Assembly (NCBI RefSeq): GCF_035046485.1
Contig: NC_085136.1
Coordinates: 294,291,080 to 294,355,079 of the forward strand
Length of the DNA stretch: 64,000 nucleotides
Source: Aedes albopictus
Lineage: Eukaryota; Arthropoda; Insecta; Diptera; Culicidae
Direction of reading: 5' to 3'
The notes beneath the pieces are model-generated. The model was not told where the DNA came from, did no database searches, and was given only the letters and a program-made list of their open reading frames with translations. Both the position numbers and the translations under genes were made by a program. Positions 53,291-64,000 of the stretch are shown in pieces (position 1 is the stretch's first letter; each line of letters begins with the position of its first letter).

Positions 53291-53560
53291 GATATGGAAA
53301 ATCATGAAGATAAAGCCGTCGCATGCCTAGTTTTGGTGCCATAACTGAAATGTCCACGAAACAGGTTCCCGCGAGGGCCATTCCGACACCCGGGACAGGC
53401 CCAGATAGTGTTGACCGGTTCCACATGTCCACTATCAGACGCGCATTATCCAGTTGGACATTTTTGCTGAAGACACCAACATTGTATCTAGTAAAGCATG
53501 TAAACCATAATTGAAAGCGTATGCCGTGTACTGAGTACACGACGCGACCGCTCGTGTAAC

Positions 53561-55640
53561 TTTTTTTGATGCGGCTGATGGAGGGTTAACATGAGGAAAA
53601 TGACAAGATAACACTAGTTTACAGCATTTTTTAACTCGGTAAGCTGATGATCATTTTTGGTGTAGAATCATGCCCTGAGTTCGAAAACGCGAACGAAAAA
53701 AATTACAGTAGAGCGGAAATTTTTTCGACTTTCCATACAAGGTTGATGATTTGAAATCGATTTTTGTTCTATTTTTAAGCAAAGTCGCTCACTTCAAACA
53801 TCTCATTCTCCGTAATCAATGCTCCGATTGAGCTGAAATTTTTACTGTAACTCGCCTACATATGATATGTCAAATAAACGTCGAGAAAGAATTTTTAAGT
53901 TGGGTTTTTCTTATTGAAAAAATTACATTTCTTCAAAATTTTTTTGGAATTTTGCTAAAATTTAAGGAGATCGTCCCTAAAATTCGCCAATATCTTGAAT
54001 TTCATCAATCTGACGCAAAACCTGTATTCAGATGATCGAATGGTATTGTATTCAGCTTTTTATTTATGGAAAAAGATTTAAAATTGGTTGAACAAAACGC
54101 AATATATTTGAATTTTAGTAAATTACATATTTTGAAAAGTTACAAAACTCGATATTGAGCTAAAACTCAAAAACTGTTCTACTTAAAATTTTTTGAAGGT
54201 CGGTTTCAAAATCAGCATTAAATTGTGCTTCAAAAATTTAGGTCGTTGACAGAAGTTCATGACTTTCATTTTATTTTGTAAACTTGTGTAATATAACATT
54301 ATATGGTTTATGTAATGTGAAATAATACAACATAACAAAAGAGAACCATTCCAAAACCATGATTAAATTTATAACCAGTAGTAAAATTACAATTAAAAAC
54401 AATATATTTACGGTACATTTTATTGTTTGAAACCATACGTGTACCATGCAATGTACGGTATATTAAAACCCACGTATCAGTATTTACAACAATTACTTTA
54501 CAATAAAATGTATGGTTTTCTAAAAAATATATATGGAGAAAAATATTTGTTTATATTGTTACGATACTTAACAACCCGTATATTGTAAAAAAATATTTAC
54601 AACTCACTATATGGTGTCTACATTACATCTTATTGTTTTTGTATTTTTATTTTTACAGTGAAGTCTATTGTAAAAATATGGTTCTAAATAGTACTGATAC
54701 AATACAACGTTCGGTTTTTCTACTGTATTTTTTATTCGGGTATGTAAGCGCAGAAAAAAGAACTTGGTTATCTCGACGGGATGGCGGCGCGGCATGGTGG
54801 CGGTGTTTTGTATTCTTGAAAGTTTGTTTTAATGTCGTCTCCATCGTTTTTTATTGCTCGAATGCGGTATAATTGCATTTTCTGCTGTGCGGACATGCTG
54901 GAAGTGTAACCGTTGAAACAATGAACGATGGTGGTGGATTTGGAGTATTGTAGAGATTCACTGTAAAGGAATGGCAAAATCACAATGGATAATCGGGAAT
55001 AACGCACAACGAAGCATAAATTTGATCCAGCACTAAAATGACGATTTCTGCTGAAATGTTGGTTCTCACAGACGAATGGGTTCTTTCTATTAATAGAAAC
55101 GTAACAATTTGAATTTTCATATGGATGGAAAGTTGCTTTCTTTCAAATGCTTTCATATTGTTAATCAAAAACTGCTGCGCACAGGCTTTCATATCGATTC
55201 CAATTTCGAACAACGTACGATTACGCCTCAAATGGATTATTGATGGATACCGCAAAAACAATCCAATATATTACACAGCATTTCGCAGATTGCCAATTTG
55301 TCAGAGTGATTATCCTTTCCAAAGAAGAGGCGCCCATTTGCACCTGATGTGGACGGACGTGTTTCGATTTATCCCTCATTCGCAATTGGATCGTTTCTGT
55401 GTGGCTGAGCCAGCCAGGCTCATAAAGGTCGCATCCCGTCCTCGCTGCCGGCCAACAGCCGTAATCATCATCGCCAGCTGAAGGCCGACAAGACCGGACC
55501 GAAATCGCACCAATCAGCATTTTTGCCCTTTTCCAACAAACCAACCAACCAACACACAATTGGGTCATCTTTTCCCGGGAACCCGAACGGTTCAGGGAAT
55601 CCCATCAACCAAGTCTAAATCTTTGCTGGCGCTCAGGTGG
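53561..55640. other. AT-rich sequence, no gene recognised
   Basis: The first part (53640-54200) has phrases such as GCTCCGATTGAGCTGAAATT that suggest a dispersed repeat. The middle is very AT-rich. The last part (54890-55600) is GC-richer with open frames at 55125-55481 (+) and 55568-55221 (-) that lack motifs. Confidence 0.4.
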
Positions 55641-55665
55641 TGGCCCCGGAAGGCTCATGGAAGTT

Positions 55666-55747
55666 ATCCAGTACCACACCAGCCAGTAAACAACCTTGTA
55701 CTAAAACTTTTTAGTACATGAACTTATCCAGTACCACACCAGCCAGT
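55666..55747. repeat. 24-bp direct repeat around a short hairpin
   Basis: TTATCCAGTACCACACCAGCC...AGT occurs at 55666-55689 and 55724-55747. Between the copies, TTGTACTAAAA and TTTTTAGTACATGA form a hairpin. It looks like a very small insertion or a local duplication. Confidence 0.6.
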
Positions 55748-55859
55748 GAGTATATATGAGCTAGGAAATCTACTTTTCAAGCATTCCAAGCGTGGAAAAA
55801 AGATTTTCCGACCAATTTTTCCAAAACTAGCTGGTAAAAGGTACCAAATAAGCATGAAA

Positions 55860-58800
55860 GACGTGTGAGAATTCAACTTTTCTAGCAATAAGCGCACATT
55901 ATCTCACTGGCTGGGAGTTTTATCTAACCCAGTGATCTGGAATTTTCACGGACACTTTTCCTGACATACTTGAGCAGTTTTCCGGCGAAATTTTCCACGG
56001 CTAATTGATTTTTAATTTTCATTCAATGAAATGAGTAGTTTCCTAGAGAAAATTAATTCAACTTTTCTAGTAATAAGCGCACATTATCTCACTGGCTGGG
56101 AGTTTTATCTAACCCAGTGATCCGGAATTTTCACGGACGCTTTTCCTGACATACTTGAGCAGTTTTCCGGCGAAATTTTCCACGGCTAGTTGATTTTTAA
56201 TTTTCATTCAATGAAATGTGTAGTTTCCTAGAGAAAATTAATTCAACTTTTCTAGTAATAAGCGCACATTATCTCACTGGCTGGGAGTTTTATCTAACCC
56301 AGTGATCCGGAATTTTCACGGACGCTTTTCCTGACATACTTGAGCAGTTTTCCGGCGAAATTTTCCACGGCTAATTGATTTTTAATTTTCATTCAATGAA
56401 ATGTGTAGTTTCCTAGAGAAAATTAATTCAACTTTTCTAGTAATAAGCGCACATTATCTCACTGGCTGGGAGTTTTATCTAACCCAGTGATCCGGAATTT
56501 TCACGGACGCTTTTCCTGACATACTTGAGCAGTTTTCCGGCGAAATTTTCCACGGCTAATTGATTTTTAATTTTCATTCAATGAAATGTGTAGTTTCCTA
56601 GAGAAAGTTAATTCAACTTTTCTAGTAATAAGCGCACATTATCTCACTGGCTGGGAGTTTTATCTAACCCAGTGATCCGGAATTTTCACGGACGCTTTTC
56701 CTGACATACTTGAGCAGTTTTCCGGCGAAATTTTCCACGGCTAATTGATTTTTAATTTTCATTCAATGAAATGTGTAGTTTCCTAGAGAAAATTAATTCA
56801 ACTTTTCTAGTAATAAGCGCACATTATCTCACTGGCTGGGAGTTTTATCTAACCCAGTGATCCGGAATTTTCACGGACGCTTTTCCTGACATACTTGAGC
56901 AGTTTTCCGGTGAAATTTTCCACGGCTAATTGATTTTTAATTTTCATTCAATGAAATGTGTAGTTTCCTAGAGAAAATTAATTCAACTTTTCTAGTAATA
57001 AGCGCACATTATCTCACTGGCTGGGAGTTTTATCTAACCCAGTGATCCGGAATTTTCACGGACGCTTTTCCTGACATACTTGAGCAGTTTTCCGGCGAAA
57101 TTTTCCACGGCTAATTGATTTTTAATTTTCATTCAATGAAATGTGTAGTTTCCTAGAGAAAATTAATTCAACTTTTCTAGTAATAAGCGCACATTATCTC
57201 ACTGGCTGGGAGTTTTATCTAACCCAGTGATCCGGAATTTTCACGGACGCTTTTCCTGACATACTTGAGCAGTTTTCCGGCGAAATTTTCCATGGCTAAT
57301 TGGTTTTTAATTTTCATTCAATGAAATGAGAAGTTTCCTAGAGAAAATTCAACTTTTCTAGTAATAAGCGCACATTATCTCACTGGCTGGGAGTTTTATC
57401 TAACCCAGTGATCTGGAATTTTCACGGACGCTTTTCCTGACATACTTGAGCAGTTTACCGGCGAAATTTTCCACGGCTAGTTGATTTTTAATTTTCATTC
57501 AATGAAATGAGTAGTTTCCTAGAGAAAATTCAACTTTTCTAGTAATAAGCGCACATTATCTCACTGGCTGGGAGTTTTATCTAACCCAGTGATCCGGAAT
57601 TTTCACGGACGCTTTTCCTGACATACTTGAGCAGTTTTCCGGCGAAATTTTCCATGGCTAATTGGTTTTTAATTTTCATTCAATGAAATGAGTAGTTTCC
57701 TAGAGAAAATCTAAGTTTTATCTAACCCAGTGATCTGGAATTTTCACGGACGCTTTTCCTGACATACTTGAGCAGTTTTCCGGCGAAATTTTCCACGGCT
57801 AATTGATTTTTAATTTTCATTCAATGAAATGTGTAGTTTCCTAGAGAAAATTAATTCAACTTTTCTAGTAATAAGCGCACATTATCTCACTGGCTGGGAG
57901 TTTTATCTAACCCAGTGATCTGGAATTTTCACGGACACTTTTCCTGACATACTTGAGCAGTTTTCCGGCGAAATTTTCCACGGCTAGTTGATTTTTAATT
58001 TTCATTCAATGAAATGAGTAGTTTCCTAGAGAAAATTCAACTTTTCTAGTAATAAGCGCACATTATCTCACTGGCTGGGAGTTTTATCTAACCCAGTGAT
58101 CCGGAATTTTCACGGACGCTTTTCCTGACATACTTGAGCAGTTTTCCGGCGAAATTTTCCATGGCTAATTGGTTTTTAATTTTCATTCAATGAAATGAGT
58201 AGTTTCCTAGAGAAAATCTAAGTTTTATCTAACCCAGTGATCTGGAATTTTCACGGACGCTTTTCCTGACATACTTGAGCAGTTTTCCGGCGAAATTTTC
58301 CACGGCTTATTGATTTTTAATTTTCATTCAATGAAATGTGTAGTTTCCTAGAGAAAATTAATTCAACTTTTCTAGTAATAAGCGCACATTATCTCACTGG
58401 CTGGGAGTTTTATCTAACCCAGTGATCTGGAATTTTCACGGACGCTTTTTCTGACATACTTGAGCAGTTTTCCGGCGAAATTTTCCACGGCTAGTTGATT
58501 TTTAATTTTCATTCAATGAAATGAGTAGTTTCCTAGAGAAAATTCAACTTTTCTAGTAATAAGCGCACATTATCTCACTGGCTGGGAGTTTTAGCTAACC
58601 CAGTGATCTGGAATTTTCACGGACGCTTTTCCTGACATACTTGAGCAGTTTTCCGGCGAAATTTTCCATGGCTAATTGATTTTTAATTTTCATTCAATGA
58701 AATGTGTAGTTTCCTAGAGAAAATTAATTCAACTTTTCTAGTAATAAGCGCACATTATCTCACTGGCTGGGAGTTTTATCTAACCCAGTGATCCGGAATT

Positions 58801-59556
58801 TTCACGGACGCTTTTCCTGACATACTTGAGCAGTTTTCCGGCGAAATTTTCCACGGCTAATTGATTTTTAATTTTCATTCATTGAAATGAGTAGTTTCCT
58901 AGAGAAAATTTAACTTTTCTAGTAATAAGCGCACATTATCTCACTGGCTGGGAGTTTTAGCTAACCCAGTGATCTGGAATTTTCACGGACGCTTTTCCTG
59001 ACATACTTGAGCAGTTTTCCGGCGAAATTTTCCACGGCTAATTGATTTTTAATTTTCATTCAATGAAATGAGTAGTTTCCTAGAGAAAATTAATTCAACT
59101 TTTCTAGTAATAAGCGCACATTATCTCACTGGCTGGGAGTTTTATCTAACCCAGTGATTCGGAATTTTCACGGACGCTTTTCCTGACATACTTGAGCAGT
59201 TTTCCGGCGAAATTTTCCATGGCTAATTGATTTTTAATTTTCATTCAATGAAATGTGTAGTTTCCTAGAGAAAATTAATTCAACTTTTCTAGTAATAAGC
59301 GCACATTATCTCACTGGCTGGGAGTTTTATCTAACCCAGTGATCTGGAATTTTCACGGACGCTTTTTCTGACATACTTGAGCAGTTTTCCGGCGAAATTT
59401 TCCACGGCTAGTTGATTTTTAATTTTCATTCAATGAAATGAGTAGTTTCCTAGAGAAAATTCAACTTTTCTAGTAATAAGCGCACATTATCTCACTGGCT
59501 GAGAGTTTTATCTAACCCAGTGATATAGAATTTTCACAGATGCTTTTCCTGATATA
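55860..59556. repeat. 185-bp satellite array (~20 units) with a 507-bp higher-order repeat
   Basis: AGCGCACATTATCTCACTGG marks each unit: 55891, 56076, 56261, 56446, 56631, 56816, 57001, 57186 (all 185 apart), 57367, 57548 (181 apart, lacking TTAA), then 57874, 58055, 58381, 58562, 58747, 58928, 59113, 59298, 59479. Two units of about 145 bp lack the marker segment (near 57708-57850 and 58217-58360). The series 57548-58055-58562 therefore repeats at 507 bp. Most units are highly similar, so the array expanded recently. Each unit has a hairpin, TCACTGGCTGGG with CCCAGTGA. Confidence 0.97.
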
Positions 59557-60428
59557 CCGTCAAGGCGCTATTCACCGTGGGGGCTCCATTCACTGTGTGC
59601 TTTCGAATATTGTTTCATTATTTCCATATTTTGATTGAATGATATGACAATTTCCCTTCAATTTCACTAATACAACTCTAATGTATTGTTACCATGTCAA
59701 AACGCTCATTAAAAACATTTAAAAGTATCATTTTGACACTAAAGTGTGTTTACATGAAGCGGATATCTGCTCGTTCACTGCATTCATAGTGAAAAAAACG
59801 AAAACTGTGCTAAGGTGATTTAAGCGATAAACTAAATGTAGTAACGTTTTTATTCTATCAAGAAGCAATTAAATTCACATATCAGGTATGTATTTTGCAT
59901 TACCGAAGTTAGTTTAACAATAAAGTACGATTACTTGTACTTTTTAATTGAAACAAAAAGGCACGGTAAATGGGTTCCCTAAAAATCAATGGTCTTCATT
60001 CACCGTGCCCCATATTGTCCCATATATTTAGAAAAAAAAAATCGAAAATTTGAACATTCGTTTTTCTAATAAAATCTTGCAAGTTATTACTTGAAATGAA
60101 TTTAAACAAAGAAAATTCCCTTGGCTGGGTTGTTTTGATCATTTTTAAACAAAGTAGAATAAAATTTCTTATACACGGTGAATGGGTCCCTACTACCACG
60201 GTGAATGGTGACCTACCACGGAATTAGGCGACCCTACTACCCTTTACTAATTGTACTATATCACCAAATTTTGTGAAAAATTTTCTACTTCTGTGGATAT
60301 TGCCTTAATTTTAACCTATAATGAAGGCAATTAAAAGCGGCACCAACAATGTTTATAAGACTGGTGCCAATGACAGCCCTTATTTGCCCCGAATCCTCTT
60401 AGATCCACGGTGAATGGTACCTTGACGG
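59557..60428. mobile_element. 872-bp TA-flanked element (CCGTCAAGG ends) inserted in the satellite
   Basis: The left end CCGTCAAGGCGCTATTCACC and the right end (inverse of CCGTCAAGGTACCATTCACC) share CCGTCAAGG and ATTCACCGTGG. TA lies on both sides (59555-59556, 60429-60430). Removing it rejoins a satellite unit (CCTGATATA / TTTGAGCAGTTTT). The motif CATTCACCGTG recurs at both subterminal regions and near 60000. No transposase frame; a 67-codon minus frame at 59996-60199 is not convincing. Fits a Tc1/mariner-superfamily non-autonomous element. Confidence 0.85.
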
Positions 60429-60900
60429 TATTTGAGCAGTTTTCACAAAAGATGATTGCAATCATTTAAACTTCACAATTTGCTCAAATTACGATAGAAA
60501 TAAATCATTTTCCTTGATTTTTCGGCTTCCTTGCACCCTATTTCGTCATAGTGTACCAGTTATGACTAATCCCATAAGGAATGCATATAAATAGTGCGAA
60601 GTGGAACCCAAATTAACAAATGTGTCCATAACTGGTACAGGGTTCCTATCATTGGCACACGCCGTAATAAATACTAAAACTAGTTTTTTACCCATTTCTA
60701 TATTTTTCCTGTAAAGTATCAAAACTAATCAATCATTTGGCGTATCGATGACATTCGTCGGTCTTCTTCTTATTTTTGTAGAAATAGTTCTTCTTAGGTA
60801 GTGCGATAACTGGTACAGGCACCCTATATTTTTTTGCTGGAGTTAATGGCAAACTACCTAAAAAATCGTTGCGGCGGGCAAAAAACGCGTTGATTTGGGG
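60429..60900. other. Satellite edge, then sequence with ACTGGTACA motifs
   Basis: The first ~20 bp are the rest of a satellite unit. ATAACTGGTACAGG occurs near 60634 and 60805 and its inverse near 60555; CACCCTAT follows or precedes two of them. This suggests a small inverted-repeat element at about 60533-60825. Confidence 0.4.
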
Positions 60901-60904
60901 GAGC

Positions 60905-61165
60905 ACGTGAGTACTGGCAACGACAATTAGAGATAGAGAGAGAGTGATAGAGAAAGAGATAGAGAGAATGAAAGAGGGAACTTGTCTCTCATAGCACATA
61001 AAGAAAACAAAGTCATTGAGAAAGCAACGGTTTTTTAGTTGGATTATGAAAGTACACTTCAAGAACATTTCACACAAAACGTACATGTGCAAACTTGGGT
61101 TTAAACGTTCCGCAATCAAAACCTGTTTTCACTGATTCATGTGAATTCAAGCCGGTAGCTTTTTA
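60905..61165. repeat. Diverged direct repeat, copy 1
   Basis: Shares, in order, GTGAGTACTGGCA, a GA-rich run, AACTTGTCTCTC, CATTGAGAAAGCAACGGTTTTT, ATGAAAGT(A/G)CACT, ACACAAAA, GTGCAAA, AATCAAAACCT and ATGTGAA with 61750-62045. The direct copies lie about 845 bp apart. Confidence 0.65.
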
Positions 61166-61321
61166 TTTTTTCTCACTAATTCTCCTTGATAACCACGAGC
61201 GTTATTATTTACACAAAAGTGTGATGCGCCAAAGGCTAGCAACACGCTAGCAGCCTATTTCGACTAATAAAGTAGTCGTTGTGCTGCTTGCCGTCTGGCA
61301 AGCAGGCGACAAACAAGCCTA

Positions 61322-61463
61322 AAGGTGTCATTAGACTGTTTGTCAATATGACAAATATTTGCCATTGGAGTCCGACGTTTATCCAAGGTTGCTTCGATTC
61401 AGGCTGTGTTGGTCATTTGTTGGGCTTGTTTATCCAAATATTTGTCACGTCTAATGAGACCTT
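61322..61463. mobile_element. 142-bp MITE with AAGGTNTCATTAGAC ends
   Basis: The left end AAGGTGTCATTAGAC and the right end (inverse of AAGGTCTCATTAGAC) are inverted, with GACAAATATTTG inside both. It lies between the two copies of the direct repeat. The duplication is unclear; TTAA or TA are possible. Confidence 0.75.
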
Positions 61464-61749
61464 AATTTAATACACGTCGCATATCTCTCAGCCTGTCTGA
61501 ATGACAAATCCAAAGAAAACAAAAGAATACACGCCGCTGCATAGCTGCTGTGGTTAAGCATGCCAAGACCACGCCCCTCGTGTGATGTGCGAACTCTTAT
61601 TAAATGGATGACCGTACGAATAAACCCTCACTAAATTTGTGCTGATCTTCCGTAAAATGAAGAAAAAGGCAAACAATTCGGTCGGTGTGTAAAACTTACT
61701 TATGAAGAATGTATGTATTCTGCAGTGGTGCAGTGTATCGATTTTACCG

Positions 61750-62060
61750 TGAGTACTGGCAGCGAAAGTGGGAGAGAGAGAGAGAGGGGGAATTTGTCTC
61801 CCGTATCACACAAGGGAAAAATTCATTGAAAAAAGCAACGGTTTTTATTCAAACATGAAAGTGCACTCGAAGGACAGTTAACACAAAAGGCGTTTGTGCA
61901 AAATTGTGTGCTCGTTAGTCGTCTTCGATTTTGTTTTGTATATGAGTTTGTGTATATATTTTTTTGATTTAAAGAATTGCGAAGGAAATTTCCTTCCGTA
62001 ATCAAAACCTATTTTATGTTTGCACTGGTTAATGTGAAACCGAACCGGTCGCTGTGCTAT
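61750..62060. repeat. Diverged direct repeat, copy 2
   Basis: Partner of 60905-61165, with an extra ~60-bp AT-rich stretch (61925-61985). The minus frames 62005-61823 and 62150-61878 run through it and have no recognised family. Confidence 0.65.
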
Positions 62061-62164
62061 GATTCTTAGCGTGTACATACTGGCTGTGAGACTCAAATAG
62101 GAAGCAAATCTCTCATAGCAGGCCATTGATACAAGCAATCGTCTTTTCATTCATCCGCTCTTTG

Positions 62165-62428
62165 GCTACCGGCCGGTGAAGACAGCTTTGCGTTCGGAAG
62201 AAGTTGAAGTTTATTGCGTTATTGATTGATAATTTTGCATCTGTAAATATTTGCTTTACTATTATAAGTTAGGGTTAAGAACAGTTAGAGTAAAAGATAA
62301 TAAGTTTGTTGTAAGTTATATAGTGAAATAGTGTTAGATTTAGTATCGGATTAGTTGTATTTTTATATAAATTGATATATTTCTGAAAAGTGAATTAGTG
62401 ATTTGTATTCCTCAATATCATCGAAAAG
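62165..62428 (+). other. Possible non-coding first exon with splice donor
   Basis: The sequence before 62429 ends AAAAG followed by GTAAGTAA, a near-ideal donor site. It is AT-rich and non-repetitive and has no long open frame. It could be a 5' untranslated exon of a plus-strand gene beyond the window. There is no TATA box or acceptor evidence, so the call is weak. Confidence 0.25.
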
Positions 62429-62436
62429 GTAAGTAA

Positions 62437-62925
62437 TTTAATCATATTATATGGTTGTGAAAATATCTTGTTGATCCAAAACTAAAATACCATGTTAAAA
62501 CAAAATCAATCTGAAAAGAGAAAATGGAAAATTACTCATACCAGAAAAAAAAAAATTACGGGCAGTTTTGATTTTTGTGATCATTCTTGTGATAAACGCA
62601 ATACATTCATATTAAAAGAATCGTACGTCTGTTAAAAATAATGTGGTGAGAAATCTATATTTGAGTGTATAGGGTCATGGGCCAATCTTAGGCTCCCAAA
62701 TTCATCATATTCAAAAGCAAAGCGATTTCGACATCGGATTGATTCTCTTCTTTTTATTATCAATTTAATTTGCGCATGGTCCCCTATTTTCAATCAATTG
62801 TGAAGGTTTAAATGATGTTTTATGCAGTGCAGTTTTGTCAATATTATGATCAATATAATCTTGTTTTTTTAATGCTATTGAGAACTACTGCAAGGTCGTT
62901 TTTGTATTACTCTTAGTGATACACA
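62437..62925. other. AT-rich sequence, nothing recognised
   Basis: No repeats, RNA genes or supported frames. Confidence 0.5.
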
Positions 62926-62929
62926 TTTT

Positions 62930-63045
62930 CTTTTTGGCGTACCATGTCCCCACTGGGACGAAGTCTGCTTCACAGCAGCCTGTTCTATGAGCACTTCCAC
63001 AGTTATTAACTGTGAGCTTCCTCTGCCAAAGACCATTTTGCATGC
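62930..63045 (-). mobile_element. 3' fragment of a tRNA-derived SINE
   Basis: TTTTTGGCGTACCATGTCCC, TCTATGAGCACTTCCACAG, AACTGTGAGCTTCCTCTGCC and CATTTTGCATG match the tail half of the SINE at 63.57-63.82 kb. The tRNA-like head is absent. Confidence 0.75.
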
Positions 63046-63554
63046 CACTAAATAACGGGAATGGTTTTAGAAACTGATTAAAAAATATAAGCGTCTATAG
63101 AGATTTTTTTTATGCAAAACAATCATCTATCTATATCCGCAAAGTCAGCGTATTTTTTATTTCGTTTCAATTTATTCTGTTCTGTAAAAAACGACATTGA
63201 AACAGGAAGCACTAATAAAGCGCCTTGGACGGCTCTACCTAGTGCCGGATTTAGGCTTCGGGGGGCCCGGGGCAAACCCTATAATGTGGGCCCCCAAAAA
63301 CATTTTTTTTTTCAATATATAAACCATACGTTACCGTTTGGTTTTCAATATTGTGTATTATTCGTTTTTTGTTTGATGGTTTTTGCGGTTCAGCAATAAA
63401 ATATGTCACACAACTGTTTTAATCATTTGAATTTCAAAATTCGAAATTCATTCATTTTCATTTTTATATAATACAATAATAACCCTAGTAAGATGTTGGA
63501 ATCAGAATAACCAAGATAGGCACGCTGAACGTGCACTACGCCATCGTGTTGCGT
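63046..63554. other. AT-rich sequence with a GCCGGATTTAGG repeat edge
   Basis: AGTGCCGGATTTAGGC followed by GGGGGGCCCGGGGCAAACCC (63240-63278) has the look of a dispersed element terminus (hAT-like CAGTGCCGG ends are known), but only one end is visible. Nothing else is recognised. Confidence 0.35.
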
Positions 63555-63568
63555 AAATCCTAACATCT

Positions 63569-63818
63569 CCTCTCTCTCCTCTTCTTGGCGTAACGTCTTC
63601 ACTGGGACAAAGCCTGCTTCTCAGCTTAGTGTTCAATGAGCACTTCCACAGTTTTTAACTGAGAGCTTCCTCTGCCAATGACCATTTTGCATGTGTATAT
63701 CGTGTGGCAGGCACGAAGATACTCTAGATCCTGGACCGACCGGGAATCGAACCCGTCACCCTCAGCATGGTCATGCTGAATACCCGTGCGTTTACCGCTT
63801 CGGCTATATGGGCCCTGA
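63569..63818 (-). mobile_element. Full-length tRNA-derived SINE with 14-bp target-site duplication
   Basis: AAATCCTAACATCT lies on both sides (63555-63568 and 63819-63832). Read on the minus strand, the head is TATAGCCGAAGCGGTAAACG (A-box), then GGGTTCGATTCCCGGTC (B-box), the body with GTATCTTCGTGCCTGCC and CAAAATGGTCATTGGCAGAG, and a tail rich in AGAGG/AAG. Pol III promoter boxes, size (~250 bp) and a long TSD are all as expected for a SINE mobilised by a LINE in trans. Confidence 0.92.
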
Positions 63819-63832
63819 AAATCCTAACATCT

Positions 63833-64000
63833 ATAGAGGCTTTAAACCCTTCAGGCCAAATATTTCATTCTTCTGATGTCCTTTTTTGAAGTATAACTTT
63901 TCTAATGCAATTCTCCGAAATTTCGACAGCTTATTTCAAAAAATAAAAAAATCATTTATTTGAATTTATTGATATTTAACAAGATGCTGCATTTCGGTTT
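63833..64000. other. AT-rich sequence, nothing recognised
   Basis: Window edge; no feature. Confidence 0.5.

Larger units (their letters stand above)
46978..53560. mobile_element. 6.6-kb foldback-type element with inverted 152-bp arrays
   Basis: The left terminus GTTACACGAGCGGTCGCGTC is followed by a GTGTACTCAGTACAC palindrome, a unique ~200-bp segment and an array of 152-bp units. The right side mirrors this order and ends GCGACCGCTCGTGTAAC at 53560. The inverted unique segments (46997-47230 and 53290-53545) are close to identical. Between the arrays lie a SINE, diverged units and a complete pogo-like element, so the inside has collected later insertions. No transposase recognised. The architecture resembles foldback elements of other insects. 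Confidence 0.75.

Overview
The window reads as repeat-dominated nuclear DNA of a mosquito, most likely an Aedes species. The grounds are the dense mix of RTE-like and R1-clade LINE remnants, tRNA-derived SINEs with AAG-type tails (Feilai-like), TA-flanked inverted-repeat elements, and degenerate GGAATTCC and CTGAAACG tracts that I recall as typical of Aedes. I find no intact host protein gene. Every long open frame is a decayed retrotransposon, a tandem repeat without stop codons, or has no recognisable motif.

Layout. 0-8.5 kb: a ~150-bp tandem repeat family (two arrays; the second interrupted by a TA-flanked element with a tRNA-like core), a 147-bp TAA-flanked MITE, a perfect 30-bp-arm hairpin, and inverted arrays of a 16-bp GGCCGAAT repeat. 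8.5-10.9 kb: a broken RTE-like LINE (+). 11.3-14.2 kb: a Tc1/mariner-like element carrying a LINE fragment, a degenerate ~135-bp array and a palindromic MITE. 14.2-15.7 kb: GC-richer sequence with core-promoter-like motifs. 15.7-20.7 kb: a LINE C-terminal scrap and a mostly complete but dead R1-clade LINE (-). 20.7-25.1 kb: an element with 227-bp inverted repeats and a transposon-type protein split by a ~1.9-kb insertion. 25.8-27.2 kb: a SINE and a tRNA-like relic. 27.8-31.0 kb: a compound minisatellite (9-bp, then 11-bp, then 6-bp units) with a palindromic hAT-type MITE inserted in the 9-bp part. 33-43 kb: TA-flanked MITEs between degenerate arrays, a probable LTR (-) and another LINE fragment. 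44.5-45.7 kb: a nearly perfect inverted repeat (489-bp arms) carrying a hammerhead-ribozyme-like motif in each arm. 47-53.6 kb: a foldback element with inverted arrays of a 152-bp unit, holding a SINE and a pogo-like element. 55.9-59.6 kb: a 185-bp satellite with a 507-bp higher-order repeat, ended by an 872-bp TA-flanked element. 60.4-64 kb: a duplicated block, a small MITE, a splice-donor-like site and two SINE copies.

The elements are nested, which gives relative ages: the hAT-type MITE is younger than the 9-bp array, the 872-bp element is younger than the 185-bp satellite, and a 106-bp MITE is younger than the LINE it interrupts. The hammerhead-bearing inverted repeat and the two long foldback elements are the most interesting structures. 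Coordinates were read by eye; repeat edges are approximate unless a target-site duplication is stated.
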